Positions 7,909 to 17,144 of a stretch of DNA of 64,000 nt are shown one piece after another; position 1 is the first letter of the stretch; the number at the start of each line of letters is the position of its first letter. The notes below the pieces were generated by a model that saw only the letters and a program-made list of their open reading frames with translations, did no database searches and was not told where the DNA came from. A program made the position numbers and the translations under genes. The stretch lies in contig NZ_CP144906.1 in NCBI RefSeq assembly GCF_036699995.1, forward strand, positions 4,847,001-4,911,000, read 5' to 3'. This DNA is from Clostridium beijerinckii (GTDB lineage Bacteria; Bacillota; Clostridia; Clostridiales; Clostridiaceae).

Positions 7909-9045
7909 ATGTTAATAAGAAATTGTAATATAATTTACCTAGACAAGATAGAACAAGGCTCAATTCTAGTTGAAGATGGGAAAATTAAAGAGATAAATCC
8001 TTCCAATATAGATACAAATAGCATTTTAGATGCGAATGGTCTATATGTTTCACCTGGTTTTATTGATGTTCATATACACGGCGCAGGAGGCTCAGATACA
8101 ATGGACGGTACCAGTGAATCAATCAATACCATTTCTAATACTATAATTAAACACGGAACAACTTCTTTTACTCCTACAACTATGACTGTTGCTGTGGACG
8201 ATATAAGAAAATCTTTAGACGCAATTAAAAGTATAAAAGAAAAAGGTTCAGACGGTGCTCACATTCTTGGAGTGCATTTAGAAGGTCCGTTTGTAAGTCC
8301 GAAAGCAATTGGTGCTCAAAATCCCAACTATATTTTGATGCCATCTATTTCAGCTTACAATGATATAGTTAAGGATTACGAGGATATTATTATATCTATA
8401 ACATTAGCCCCAGAAGTTGAAGGTGCTAAAGAACTTATTAAGTATTTATCCTCAATTGGAATAGTATGCTCATTAGGTCATAGCAGCGCTACGTATGAAG
8501 AGGCTATGGAAGCTATTGAATGTGGTGCTTGCCATGCAACTCATCTTTTTAATGCTATGACTCCTTTAACTCACAGAAATCCAGGAGTAGTAGGAGCTGT
8601 ATTTGACAGTGATATAACAACTGAAACTATTTCAGATGGAATTCATATTTCATACCCAGCTTTAAGAATTGCTTACAAACAAAAAGGTACTGATAATGTT
8701 TTATTAATCTCTGATGCTATGATGGCTTGCTGCATGCCTAATGGTAATTACTCCTTAGGAGGTCAAGATGTTATTGTTAATGATGGTGAGGCACGCTTAA
8801 AAAATGGTGCTTTAGCTGGTTCTGTTCTTACCCTTGATAAAGCAGTAAAAAATGTATACAAAAACTCTAATCTACCACTTTATGAAGTAATAAAAATGGC
8901 ATCTTATAATGGTGCTAAACATTGTAAAGTTGAGGATCGAAAAGGCCAAATTAAGGAAGGCTATGATGCAGATTTGATATTCTTTGATGATGATATAAAT
9001 ATAAAAAAGGTATTAGTTTTGGGTAAGGAAGTATACTCAGAATAA
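7909..9045 (+). CDS. nagA: N-acetylglucosamine-6-phosphate deacetylase
   Basis: The 378-residue enzyme removes acetate from GlcNAc 6-phosphate, feeding NagB. It is an amidohydrolase: DVHIHGAGG near 53-61 carries the first metal ligands, HLEGPFVS near 123-130 the metal glutamate, GHSSATYEEA and HATHLFNAM the later histidines, and LISDAM the catalytic aspartate. Start ATG follows AAAAGGAGAAG. It is transcribed away from nagR-nagB from a shared control region. Confidence 0.97.
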   Translation: MLIRNCNIIYLDKIEQGSILVEDGKIKEINPSNIDTNSILDANGLYVSPGFIDVHIHGAGGSDTMDGTSESINTISNTIIKHGTTSFTPTTMTVAVDDIRKSLDAIKSIKEKGSDGAHILGVHLEGPFVSPKAIGAQNPNYILMPSISAYNDIVKDYEDIIISITLAPEVEGAKELIKYLSSIGIVCSLGHSSATYEEAMEAIECGACHATHLFNAMTPLTHRNPGVVGAVFDSDITTETISDGIHISYPALRIAYKQKGTDNVLLISDAMMACCMPNGNYSLGGQDVIVNDGEARLKNGALAGSVLTLDKAVKNVYKNSNLPLYEVIKMASYNGAKHCKVEDRKGQIKEGYDADLIFFDDDINIKKVLVLGKEVYSE

Positions 9046-9164
9046 CTATTATAGTTTTTAGCTGTATTTCCATTTTTAAAAAACCATGGCATAAAACTAT
9101 ATAAGCAGATATATAACCAATCCAATGAACATTTAGGATAATCTATTATTATAAGCAAAGAGAA

Positions 9165-9257
9165 GACTGAGTTATTTCAAAATTAATAATAAAGTGATTA
9201 ATCACCAATTTTTAAATGGTGCACCTAAGAATCACTTTCCTTTGAAATAGCTCAGTC
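9165..9257. repeat. long imperfect hairpin element between nagA and the ROK gene
   Basis: GACTGAGTTATTTCAAA at 9165-9181 pairs with TTTGAAATAGCTCAGTC at 9241-9257 (one mismatch), and inner arms AAAGTGATT/AATCACTTT and CACCA/TGGTG extend the structure. The 93-bp unit sits between two convergent genes. It may be a bidirectional terminator or a dispersed palindromic element. Confidence 0.6.
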
Positions 9258-9282
9258 ATTATAAATAATTTAATACTGTAAT

Positions 9283-10191
9283 TTATAGAATTTTTTCTCT
9301 CTGAAGATAATTACATAATGCACCTAGTTTATTAGCATCATTTCCAAATACGCATGTTTTTAAAACTGGTTTTATTTTCCCTTCCAAATAACTGCTCATA
9401 AGTATGTCCATTCTCTTATTTATTTCCTCAACATATTCTGTTCTTTCACTTATTGCTCCACCTAAAATAATAACTTCTGGATCATAAGTATATTGAATGT
9501 TATATATTCCTGCTGCCATGATAAAATAATATTTATTAACTTCATTAATTGCTATCTTATCTCCATTATTACACAAGTCAAAAACTTTAACACCATCAAG
9601 GCTTCCTTCATCCAATCCCTTTAATTTCTCAACTTTTCTTACTAATGCTGTGGTAGATCCAACCTTGCTCCAGCTAGCAAATTTAAGTTCTCCCTCTAAT
9701 TCACAGATTATTGAACAGTAGCCAAATTCTCCTCCATGCTTATGAACGCCACCGTGAATCTTCTTATCCTTAACTATTGCTCCACCTATACCTGATCCAC
9801 ATACAACAAATGCTAAATCTTTATTGTCCTTCCCAGCTCCAAGCCAACATTCCCCAAGGGCTGCGCAATTAGCATCGTTTTCAAGTTCAACGTTTAAATT
9901 TGTCTTTTCATTTAAAATCTCTTTAAAGTTAGGCCCATGTATATACGGAATAGCACTTGTTCCTCCTATTAATCCACTTTCACTATCAACTGCTCCTGGA
10001 GCACTTATTGCAATTCCTTTAACATCAAATTTTTCCTTCATTTCATTGGTTGTTCTTGATAACTTAGAAAAAAATTCTTCTTTATCACTTGGAACATTAA
10101 ACTTCCCATTTTCAATAAATTCTCCATTTTCGTTAATTACAGACCATTTTACTGAGCTCCCACCTATATCAAAAACCATAAATTTTCTCAT
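9283..10191 (-). CDS. ROK-family sugar kinase, possibly beta-glucoside kinase (BglK-like)
   Basis: A 302-residue ROK protein: ATP site FDIGGSSVKWSVI at 7-19, catalytic region ELENDANCAALGE near 102-114, and GSGIGGAIV. The usual zinc motif CxCGxxGCxE is absent; GGEFGYCSIICELEGEL stands in that region. Zinc-free ROK kinases include the beta-glucoside kinases that phosphorylate cellobiose at O6. Its gene lies 107 bp after the phospho-beta-glucosidase gene in the same direction, which suits that role. It is too short for, and lacks the N-terminal helix-turn-helix of, a NagC-type repressor. Substrate is inference. Confidence 0.82.
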   Translation of the reverse strand: MRKFMVFDIGGSSVKWSVINENGEFIENGKFNVPSDKEEFFSKLSRTTNEMKEKFDVKGIAISAPGAVDSESGLIGGTSAIPYIHGPNFKEILNEKTNLNVELENDANCAALGECWLGAGKDNKDLAFVVCGSGIGGAIVKDKKIHGGVHKHGGEFGYCSIICELEGELKFASWSKVGSTTALVRKVEKLKGLDEGSLDGVKVFDLCNNGDKIAINEVNKYYFIMAAGIYNIQYTYDPEVIILGGAISERTEYVEEINKRMDILMSSYLEGKIKPVLKTCVFGNDANKLGALCNYLQREKIL

Positions 10192-10236
10192 TGAAAAATC
10201 ACCTCTATATTTAAAATCTAGTTATAGTATAATTCA

Positions 10237-10274
10237 AATAGCCGTCTCAAGATTATTGTTTTGAGACAGCCATT
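10237..10274 (-). terminator. hairpin between the glucosidase and ROK genes
   Basis: AAATAGCCGTCTCAA and TTGAGACAGCCATTT pair over 15 bp with two G-U type mismatches and a short loop. It lies after the glucosidase stop and before the ROK gene; the U run is weak, so it may only reduce read-through. Confidence 0.5.
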
Positions 10275-10298
10275 TGATTGTTAAATATAATTTTCTAT

Positions 10299-11696
10299 CT
10301 AAAATCCGTTATTTTTTGCAACTTCTTTAATCCATCTTCCTGATTTTTTAATTGTCTTTTTTTGAGTATCTAAGTCTACAGAAATAAATCCATATCTATT
10401 TTTATATGCATTAGCCCATGACCAACAGTCTATCGGAGTCCATGTATGATAACCAAAACAATTAGATCCTTCACTTATCCCTTTATAAAGATATGATAAA
10501 TGTTCCTCATAGAACTCTATTCTATAATCATCTTCTATAACTCCATCTGCATTTATATATTTTTCTTCCCCTTCAACTCCCATACCATTTTCAGATATAT
10601 ACCATGGAATGTTGTTATAATTATCTCTTATATTAATTGCTATATCATACATACATTGTGGGTATATCTCCCATCCTCTATATGGATTCATTCTTCTTCC
10701 AGGCATTTCATAATCGTCAAAATACTTATTAGGCATCCAACCTTTTGACTCGTCGAATTTTTCTTCCTTAGCTTTTGCTCTTCTTGGTTGGTAATAGTTA
10801 ACACCTAAGAAGTCAATTGTGTTGTTCTTTATTATTTCTAATTCTTCTTCTGTTGATTCCCATATTACATTATCTTTGGTTAAAACTTCAACTAAATCCG
10901 TTGTAAACTCACCTTTTATAGCTGGATCCAAAAATGAATTGTTAAAGAAATCTTCTGCAAATTTAGCAGCTTTTACATCTTCTTCATTTTGTGATCTTGG
11001 ATATGAAGGCGTTAAATTAAGAATAATACCAATCTTCCCACCATTCTTACTACAATTTGATTCTTTAAACTCTTTTATAGCCTTTGCTGATGCCAAATTT
11101 AGATTATATAAAACTTGCACTGCTTTTTTCCCATCAACTATCTTTGGATAATGGAATTGATATAAATATTCACCTTCAACTACAACCATAGGTTCATTAA
11201 ATGTTGCCCAATGTTTAACTCTATCTCCAAATAACTCAAAGCACTTCTTTGCAAACAATGCAAATAAATCTACTACATGTTTTGATTCCCATCCGCCATA
11301 TTTATCATATAATTCAACTGGTAAATCAAAATGGTGTAGATTCATAACTGGAAGGATATCATTTGCAATACATTCGTCTATTACAGCATTATAGAATTTT
11401 AAACCATCTTCATCTACTTCTCCAGTTTCAAAATCTTTTATCAATCTTGTCCATTGAATTGATGTTCTAATACTATTTAAACCTATTTCTTTAATCAATT
11501 TTAAATCTTCTTTATAGCTGTTATAAAAGTTTGATGCTACATTAGGACCTACTCCATTAAAAAATGCTTCTGGTTCTATATCAAACCAATGATCAAATAC
11601 ACTATCATGCTTTTTATTAAATCGTCCTTCACTTTGTGGACCTGATGTTGCTGATCCCCACCAAAAATTTTCTGGGAACTTGAATTGTATACTCAT
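10299..11696 (-). CDS. glycoside hydrolase family 1, probable 6-phospho-beta-glucosidase
   Basis: The 465-residue protein has the GH1 acid/base in TFNEP (Glu168) and the nucleophile in ISENG (Glu369), and an N-terminal WWGSATSGPQSEG segment. Near residue 426 it has SWANAYKNRYG. In phospho-glycosidases such as LacG the matching serine, lysine and tyrosine bind the sugar phosphate; here Ser426 and Tyr435 align, but the lysine is at 432 instead of 433. Plain beta-glucosidases usually have Glu instead of this Ser. With two ROK kinases and no PTS next to it, it may split kinase-made cellobiose 6-phosphate. No signal peptide. Confidence 0.88.
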   Translation of the reverse strand: MSIQFKFPENFWWGSATSGPQSEGRFNKKHDSVFDHWFDIEPEAFFNGVGPNVASNFYNSYKEDLKLIKEIGLNSIRTSIQWTRLIKDFETGEVDEDGLKFYNAVIDECIANDILPVMNLHHFDLPVELYDKYGGWESKHVVDLFALFAKKCFELFGDRVKHWATFNEPMVVVEGEYLYQFHYPKIVDGKKAVQVLYNLNLASAKAIKEFKESNCSKNGGKIGIILNLTPSYPRSQNEEDVKAAKFAEDFFNNSFLDPAIKGEFTTDLVEVLTKDNVIWESTEEELEIIKNNTIDFLGVNYYQPRRAKAKEEKFDESKGWMPNKYFDDYEMPGRRMNPYRGWEIYPQCMYDIAINIRDNYNNIPWYISENGMGVEGEEKYINADGVIEDDYRIEFYEEHLSYLYKGISEGSNCFGYHTWTPIDCWSWANAYKNRYGFISVDLDTQKKTIKKSGRWIKEVAKNNGF

Positions 11697-11779
11697 CTTA
11701 TGCCTCCTAGATTTCTTTATTTAAATTATGTTATTTCCTTCATACGTTAAATATTTATAAAATGAAATAATATTTTCTT

Positions 11780-12658
11780 CTATAACATTGCTGCACCAAT
11801 AAGACCTGCATTATCACCAATTTGCGCTATTCTTATATCAACAATAGATGGATCTGAAACCTTAGTCTTAGTGCACTCAATAATTTTAGGTAGCAAGTAA
11901 GTATTATATATTAATACTGCTCCACCAATAACTACAGTTTCTGGATCTACTACAGCTATCACATTAGCTATACCAATTGAAATATTGTTAATCCATTTTT
12001 CTATTACCTGGACAGCCTTCTCATCTTTTTTTTCATATAAATTAAATACTTCTTTTGTAGTTAATTCTTGTCCATATATTTGTGATGCTATTCTAGCTAT
12101 ATTCACTCCGCTGCATTGACCTTCTAAGCTGCCATTATTTAAACCCACTTGACGGTATTTATCTTCATTTATTATCATGTTATAAATTTCGCCTGTCTGA
12201 CTATGCGCTCCATTTATAATTTTCTTATTAAGAATTAATGCACCACCTACACCTGTAGAAACGGTTATATAAAATACCGAATCACAATCTTTTGCACTTC
12301 CAACCAGACTTTCTGCAAGACCTGCTACATTTGCATCATTATTAACGCTTACTGGTAAATTCAACCTTTTACTTAGATATTCTTTTATTTTAAAATTTTC
12401 CCATCCCTTTAAATTAACTGGATTTAACAGCTTTCCTTCTTTTAAATCTAATGGCCCTGGTACTCCTACTCCAACTTTTTCGAGTTCATAACGATTCCAT
12501 TTAACTTCTATTTGTTTAATTAATTTATCCAAATTATAAGCTGGACCCCTTTGTACTTCGTTTTCAATTTTAAATATCTCTATTATTTCTCCATCCTTGG
12601 AAATAACCGCTGCCCTTAAATTTGTCCCCCCAATATCTATTCCTATTAAATGAGACAT
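11780..12658 (-). CDS. ROK-family kinase, glucokinase-like
   Basis: A 292-residue ROK protein with DIGGTNLRAAV near 7-17, catalytic NNDANVAGLAE and the ATP motif STGVGGALI. The zinc-binding cysteines and the GEIGH histidine are missing: the region reads QTGEIYNM and then VGLNNGSLEGQCSG. I chose the ATG at 12656-12658 (MSHLIGID), which is correctly spaced from AAAGGAG; the ATG three codons earlier lies inside that site. It is the first gene of the glucosidase cluster and could phosphorylate the glucose freed by the glucosidase. No DNA-binding domain. Confidence 0.83.
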   Translation of the reverse strand: MSHLIGIDIGGTNLRAAVISKDGEIIEIFKIENEVQRGPAYNLDKLIKQIEVKWNRYELEKVGVGVPGPLDLKEGKLLNPVNLKGWENFKIKEYLSKRLNLPVSVNNDANVAGLAESLVGSAKDCDSVFYITVSTGVGGALILNKKIINGAHSQTGEIYNMIINEDKYRQVGLNNGSLEGQCSGVNIARIASQIYGQELTTKEVFNLYEKKDEKAVQVIEKWINNISIGIANVIAVVDPETVVIGGAVLIYNTYLLPKIIECTKTKVSDPSIVDIRIAQIGDNAGLIGAAML

Positions 12659-13132
12659 ATTTAACATCTCCTTTTACTCAAAATACTAAAATTACCAATT
12701 CTAATTTTAAACATTTTAAAGTATTCTCATTGTTTAATTTAATTATACAATAGTATATGTTACTTTTCAATATATGTTATGTCTTTTATTATAATAAAAT
12801 AATATCATTTTAAATGCAATATATTACAATTAACAATTAATGCAAACTTTAATTTTGCATCTTAATATACAAATAGACATCCCAATATTCTATATCTTTC
12901 TATTTATCACTGAGAAGTTTTTATGTTATAAACTTCAAAGTCCAAAAGGCGAAATAAACTAAATTACTGTAGAGTAGTGTAATTGAACTAATAGCATAAT
13001 AAAATTCTTTTATAAATTATAGTAAATAATATTCACAAAGAACTTACTTAGTTGGTAAACTAAGTAAGTTCTTTGTAATTTATTTATTATATATTATTTA
13101 TAAAAAAATTATGAGCATTTATTTTCAATTCA
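12659..13132. other. intergenic region before the kinase-glucosidase cluster
   Basis: Very AT-rich, without a credible gene. It must hold the promoter of the ROK-glucosidase-ROK cluster and, at its right end, the hairpin at 13036-13075 that ends the ABC operon. Confidence 0.4.
13036..13075 (-). terminator. hairpin behind the ABC transporter operon
   Basis: CAAAGAACTTACTTAGTT at 13036-13053, loop GGTA, and its exact complement at 13058-13075: a perfect 18-bp stem 57 bp after the permease stop. Flanks are AT-rich rather than a clean U run. Confidence 0.7.
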
Positions 13133-14788
13133 CTACAAAGTGATTTCTTTTTTACCTGACACCTTAAAGAATATTAGCAACGATATAATTGTAACCAATG
13201 TCAATATTGTTGCTAAGCAAGCTGCTGCACCATAATTACCTCGAAGTACTTCTGTATATATTGCAATTGTCATAGTTTTTGTTTTTGCAGTATACAAAAT
13301 AATTGATGTACTAAGTTCACTTATAATTGTAATCCAGCTTAATATTGCACCTGATATGACCCCTGGCAACATGATTGGCAATGTTATTTTCGCAAAAGTT
13401 TTTAAGTTTGATGCTCCAAGGCTTATAGCAGCTTCTTCTGTGCTAATACTTATCTGATGCATAATAGCTGCACTAGATCTTATTGTATACGGTAATCTCC
13501 TGATTGTAAAAGCTATTATTAAAATTACTGCTGTTCCACTTAATAATATTGGTTTTTTATTAAAGCTTATTAGCAGCGCTATACCTAATATTGATCCTGG
13601 TACTATATAAGGAAACATTGTAAGCACATCCAAAAAGTTAGTCATTGAATTACGTCTTCTTACTGTTACATATGCAATTAATATCGCCAAGATAACAACT
13701 ATTACTATAGCAATTGCAGCAAATAAAAATGTGTTCTTTATTGATCCTCCAATTTTTGAGAAAACTGCTCTATAGCTGTTAAGTGAATACCCTTTTGTGA
13801 ACATCATTCCTGATGTATTTAAAAATGATGTATATATTACGCATAATTGAGGGAGTAAAGCAATAAATGTGAAAATGTATATATATGCATGAGCTAATAT
13901 ATTTTTTATTCCACTAACTTTTTTTGCTTCCATAGGATGAAGTGCACTCATAGTAAATGATTTCTTATTTGATATATATTTTTGAAGCAAGAATATTGCT
14001 GTTGCAAATATAATTACTACAACACTTATAGCTGCTGCAAATCCATCATCGCCGCCAACTTCACCAACAAACTCATTGTATATTAGTACTGGTACTGTCT
14101 GATACCCTTCTCCGATAAGCATTGGAGTACCAAAATCAGCTAAAGCTCTCATAAACACAAGTAATGCTCCAGCTAGCAATGTAGGTAATATAAGAGGTAC
14201 AATTACTTTAAACATTTTTTTTATTCCTGTACATCCCATACTTTCTGCAGCTTCTAATAGCGAATTGTCTACACTCTTTAATGCACCTGATACATACATA
14301 TAAATTAAAGGTACAAGTTGAAGCGTTAGTACTAATAATATTCCAGTAAATCCATAAATCTCTGGTACTTTTATGCCTAATGATTTTTTTAGTATATTAG
14401 TTACTGCTCCATTTCTTCCTAATAATAATATCCATGAATATGCTCCTATAAACGGTGCCTGCATTGAGGAAATAAGTATTAAAATTTGAATAAACGTTCT
14501 TCCTTTAATTTTTACTGTTGCCATAATATATGCTAATGGTGTTGCTATTAAAGCACATAATAATGTAACACTTACTGTCACCTTCAAACTATTAAATAAT
14601 GATCCATAATAATATTCTTTTCCAAAAAATTTAGTAAAATACCCCAGAGAAAATCCACCAGCTTGTCCATTTGCAAAACTTTTTATTAATAGCGAAAATA
14701 AAGGAAATACTAATACTAATATATACATCAAAAATACAATTGTTGTAATTAAAGTCCATATATCAAATTTTCTGTTCTTACTATTCAT
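13133..14788 (-). CDS. ABC transporter permease, fused FbpB/AfuB type
   Basis: At 551 residues this is a double-length inner-membrane permease made of two BPD_transp_1 halves, each with about six helices. Both halves carry the EAA loop that contacts the ATPase: EAAESMGCTGIKKMFKVIVP near 187-206 and EEAAISLGASNLKTFAKITLP near 438-458. This layout is typical of the FbpB/AfuB/PhnU group. The ATG at 14786-14788 follows TAGGTGA; a GTG three codons earlier is less well placed. It overlaps the ATPase gene by 8 bp. Known relatives carry ferric iron, 2-aminoethylphosphonate or hexose phosphates; sequence alone does not decide. Confidence 0.9.
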   Translation of the reverse strand: MNSKNRKFDIWTLITTIVFLMYILVLVFPLFSLLIKSFANGQAGGFSLGYFTKFFGKEYYYGSLFNSLKVTVSVTLLCALIATPLAYIMATVKIKGRTFIQILILISSMQAPFIGAYSWILLLGRNGAVTNILKKSLGIKVPEIYGFTGILLVLTLQLVPLIYMYVSGALKSVDNSLLEAAESMGCTGIKKMFKVIVPLILPTLLAGALLVFMRALADFGTPMLIGEGYQTVPVLIYNEFVGEVGGDDGFAAAISVVVIIFATAIFLLQKYISNKKSFTMSALHPMEAKKVSGIKNILAHAYIYIFTFIALLPQLCVIYTSFLNTSGMMFTKGYSLNSYRAVFSKIGGSIKNTFLFAAIAIVIVVILAILIAYVTVRRRNSMTNFLDVLTMFPYIVPGSILGIALLISFNKKPILLSGTAVILIIAFTIRRLPYTIRSSAAIMHQISISTEEAAISLGASNLKTFAKITLPIMLPGVISGAILSWITIISELSTSIILYTAKTKTMTIAIYTEVLRGNYGAAACLATILTLVTIISLLIFFKVSGKKEITL

Positions 14789-15902
14789 TTGAATCACCTA
14801 CACTAATATTTGTATAATTGATATTCCCATCCTCATTAAATACATTAATCTTCTTCTTTTTTACCGTTAAACCAATTTTTGTTCCAGGCTTAATAATTTT
14901 TTCTATGGTTGACTCTTGAATAATTTCTACTTTTTCTCCTGTTTCTAGTTTAACAAAATAGTGTGTATTTAATCCTAAAAACATACTTGAGATTACAGTT
15001 GCTCCTATTCCATGCATATCTTTTGATATTATAAATTCTTCTGGACGTACAGAAACTTTAACTTTTATATCTTTACTTTTAGTTTCTTTTTCTTTATCTA
15101 AATTCAAATTCATTTCTTCATAATAATCTTCAGTAAAATAAATAAAACATTTACCATTTATTAAAACTAATCGACGATCCAATATATTGGTTCCTCCTAT
15201 AAAAGATGCCACAAATGTATTAGCCGGTCTTTGATATATTTCCTGTGGAGTTCCGACATGCTGAATCACTCCAGCTTTCATTATTGCGATTCTATCAGAT
15301 ATAGCCATAGCTTCTTCCTGATCATGAGTAACGTAAACAGTTGTTATTCCAATTTGATTTTGAATTTCCTTAATCGCATTACGCATTTCAACACGCAGCT
15401 TTGCATCTAAATTGCATAAAGGTTCATCCATTAATAACACATCTGGGTGAATTACAATTGCACGAGCTAAAGCTACACGTTGCTGCTGCCCTCCAGATAA
15501 GTTTTCTGGTAATCTGTCCTTATACTCATCTATCTTAACAATCTTCATAATTTCTTCTACTTTTTTATCTATTTCATCTTTGGGAACTTTACGATTTTTA
15601 AGTCCAAATTCTATATTTTGCCTTACTGTCAAGTGAGGAAATATCGCATAATTCTGAAATACCATTCCAATATTTCTTTTAGATGGATGAATACCATTTA
15701 CCACCTTACCATTAAACTGAATTTCCCCACCTTCTATGCTATTAAAACCTATAATCATTCTTAATAAAGTAGTTTTCCCACAACCTGAAGGCCCAAGCAG
15801 GGTAAAAAATTCCCCATTTTTTATATTTAGATTCAGCCCCGGAATTATTACATTTTTCCCATATTTCTTTACAATATTTTCACAATCTATAGCTATGCTC
15901 AT
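14781..15902 (-). CDS. ABC transporter ATP-binding protein, FbpC/AfuC type
   Basis: A 373-residue ATPase that powers import through the double permease. Walker A GPSGCGKTT (37-45), Q-loop VFQNYAIFPHLTV, signature LSGGQQQRVALARA, Walker B VLLMDEP and switch histidine VTHDQEEA are all intact. Residues about 240-365 form a TOBE-type C-terminal domain. It overlaps the permease gene and follows the binding-protein gene by 30 bp. Confidence 0.93.
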   Translation of the reverse strand: MSIAIDCENIVKKYGKNVIIPGLNLNIKNGEFFTLLGPSGCGKTTLLRMIIGFNSIEGGEIQFNGKVVNGIHPSKRNIGMVFQNYAIFPHLTVRQNIEFGLKNRKVPKDEIDKKVEEIMKIVKIDEYKDRLPENLSGGQQQRVALARAIVIHPDVLLMDEPLCNLDAKLRVEMRNAIKEIQNQIGITTVYVTHDQEEAMAISDRIAIMKAGVIQHVGTPQEIYQRPANTFVASFIGGTNILDRRLVLINGKCFIYFTEDYYEEMNLNLDKEKETKSKDIKVKVSVRPEEFIISKDMHGIGATVISSMFLGLNTHYFVKLETGEKVEIIQESTIEKIIKPGTKIGLTVKKKKINVFNEDGNINYTNISVGDSNE

Positions 15903-15932
15903 TTATTTCACCTTCTCAATGTTATATTTTAT

Positions 15933-16967
15933 CTATTTTGCACTTGTAGCTACTTCTGTATATTTTTGTACAATCTCACTCTTATGAGAAGCAACATAAT
16001 CACAATCCTCTTGAATTATATTTATTTTTGACATTGGTGTCATGTAATCCCCTAATTTTGCATCTTTTCTAAGTGGTCTGTTAGTTAATTGACTTCCAAA
16101 TGCATCTTGAGCTTTTTGTGAAGTTATAAAATCAATAAACTTCTTAGCATTTTCCATATCAGGAGCATTTTTAACAATTCCACTAGTTGCATCTAAGAAA
16201 ACAGTACCTTCCTTAGGATAAACTATTTCTACATCTGCACCACTCTTTACATAACTTGCAGCAGGATCTTCATATGTTAAGCCAACTGTGTACTCACCAT
16301 CTGCTACACTTTTATGAACTGCACCAGATCCACTGGCTATTTTACCATCTAAATTTTGAACAAGACTCTTTACATAATCCCATCCAGCATCAGAAGTATA
16401 GTCTCCGCCTATAGCACGTAACATATCAGTTAAATGAGCAAACGCTGAACTGGAACTAGTTGGATCAGCTGCTGCTATCTTTCCTTTTAATTTTGGATTT
16501 AATAAATCTTTATAACCTTCAATTTTAATATCACCAATAAGATTCTTATTTACAAGAATAACACTGCCATCTGCTACATAAGATGTCATATATCCAGTTG
16601 TATTTCTATGACCCTCCATCATGTCTCCATCATTTTTTGATACATACTTTTCAAATAAATCTTCATTTTCTGCAAATTGTGCTCTTGATCCACCAAATAT
16701 AACGTCTGCATATGGATTATTTTTTTCTGACTGTACACGCTTAAATAATTCGCCTGTGCCTGCACTTACCATCTCAACATCAATTCCTGTTTCATCTTCA
16801 AACATTGGTATAATTGTGTTTATAATATCTTCAGTATTTGGAGAATAGACTACAAGTTTATTTGATCCATCAACTTTTTTAGAATCAGTAGAACCTGCGT
16901 CTCCACAGCCAACTAAACTTGTTACTCCTAACATCGCTGCAGTTACGATAGCAATAATTTTTTTCAT
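15933..16967 (-). CDS. ABC transporter substrate-binding lipoprotein, FbpA/AfuA type
   Basis: The 344-residue protein has a lipoprotein signal (MKKIIAIVTAAMLGVTSLVG then Cys21), so it is anchored on the outside of the membrane. The rest is a periplasmic-binding fold (LVVYSPNTEDIINTIIPMFE; DVIFGGSRAQF; VDFITSQKAQDAFG-like region near 280) of the iron/phosphonate/hexose-phosphate class. It is the first gene of the importer operon, divergent from the YesM-type kinase. Conserved tyrosine pairs typical of true ferric-binding proteins are not evident, which makes an organic phosphate ligand plausible but unproven. Confidence 0.9.
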   Translation of the reverse strand: MKKIIAIVTAAMLGVTSLVGCGDAGSTDSKKVDGSNKLVVYSPNTEDIINTIIPMFEDETGIDVEMVSAGTGELFKRVQSEKNNPYADVIFGGSRAQFAENEDLFEKYVSKNDGDMMEGHRNTTGYMTSYVADGSVILVNKNLIGDIKIEGYKDLLNPKLKGKIAAADPTSSSSAFAHLTDMLRAIGGDYTSDAGWDYVKSLVQNLDGKIASGSGAVHKSVADGEYTVGLTYEDPAASYVKSGADVEIVYPKEGTVFLDATSGIVKNAPDMENAKKFIDFITSQKAQDAFGSQLTNRPLRKDAKLGDYMTPMSKINIIQEDCDYVASHKSEIVQKYTEVATSAK

Positions 16968-17004
16968 TTTGAATTCCCCCTATTTTTCTTTTCTATATTC
17001 ATAA

Positions 17005-17022
17005 TTGTAAACGTATTTACAA
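17005..17022. promoter_or_regulatory. palindromic operator candidate between importer and two-component genes
   Basis: TTGTAAA-CGTA-TTTACAA is a perfect inverted repeat with 7-bp arms, 38 bp before the binding-protein start and 123 bp before the kinase start. It resembles a CcpA cre site in its TGTAAACG half but the second half is not canonical. Confidence 0.5.
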
Positions 17023-17144
17023 AAAAATAAATGTCAAAATATATAAATATAGTGTAAAATACCAAACTATTTTAGATGAGTTACATTATAGTAATTATTT
17101 ATGATAAAATTATTATATATACTACTTATGGGGGGGAATTTAGT

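Noticed and set aside
9283..10191. ROK protein as a NagC/XylR-type repressor
   Set aside because: It starts directly with the ATP-binding DIGG motif and has no helix-turn-helix domain.
17076..17144. ATG start of the YesM-type kinase at 17076
   Set aside because: No ribosome-binding site precedes it, while GGGGGGAA is well placed for the GTG at 17145.
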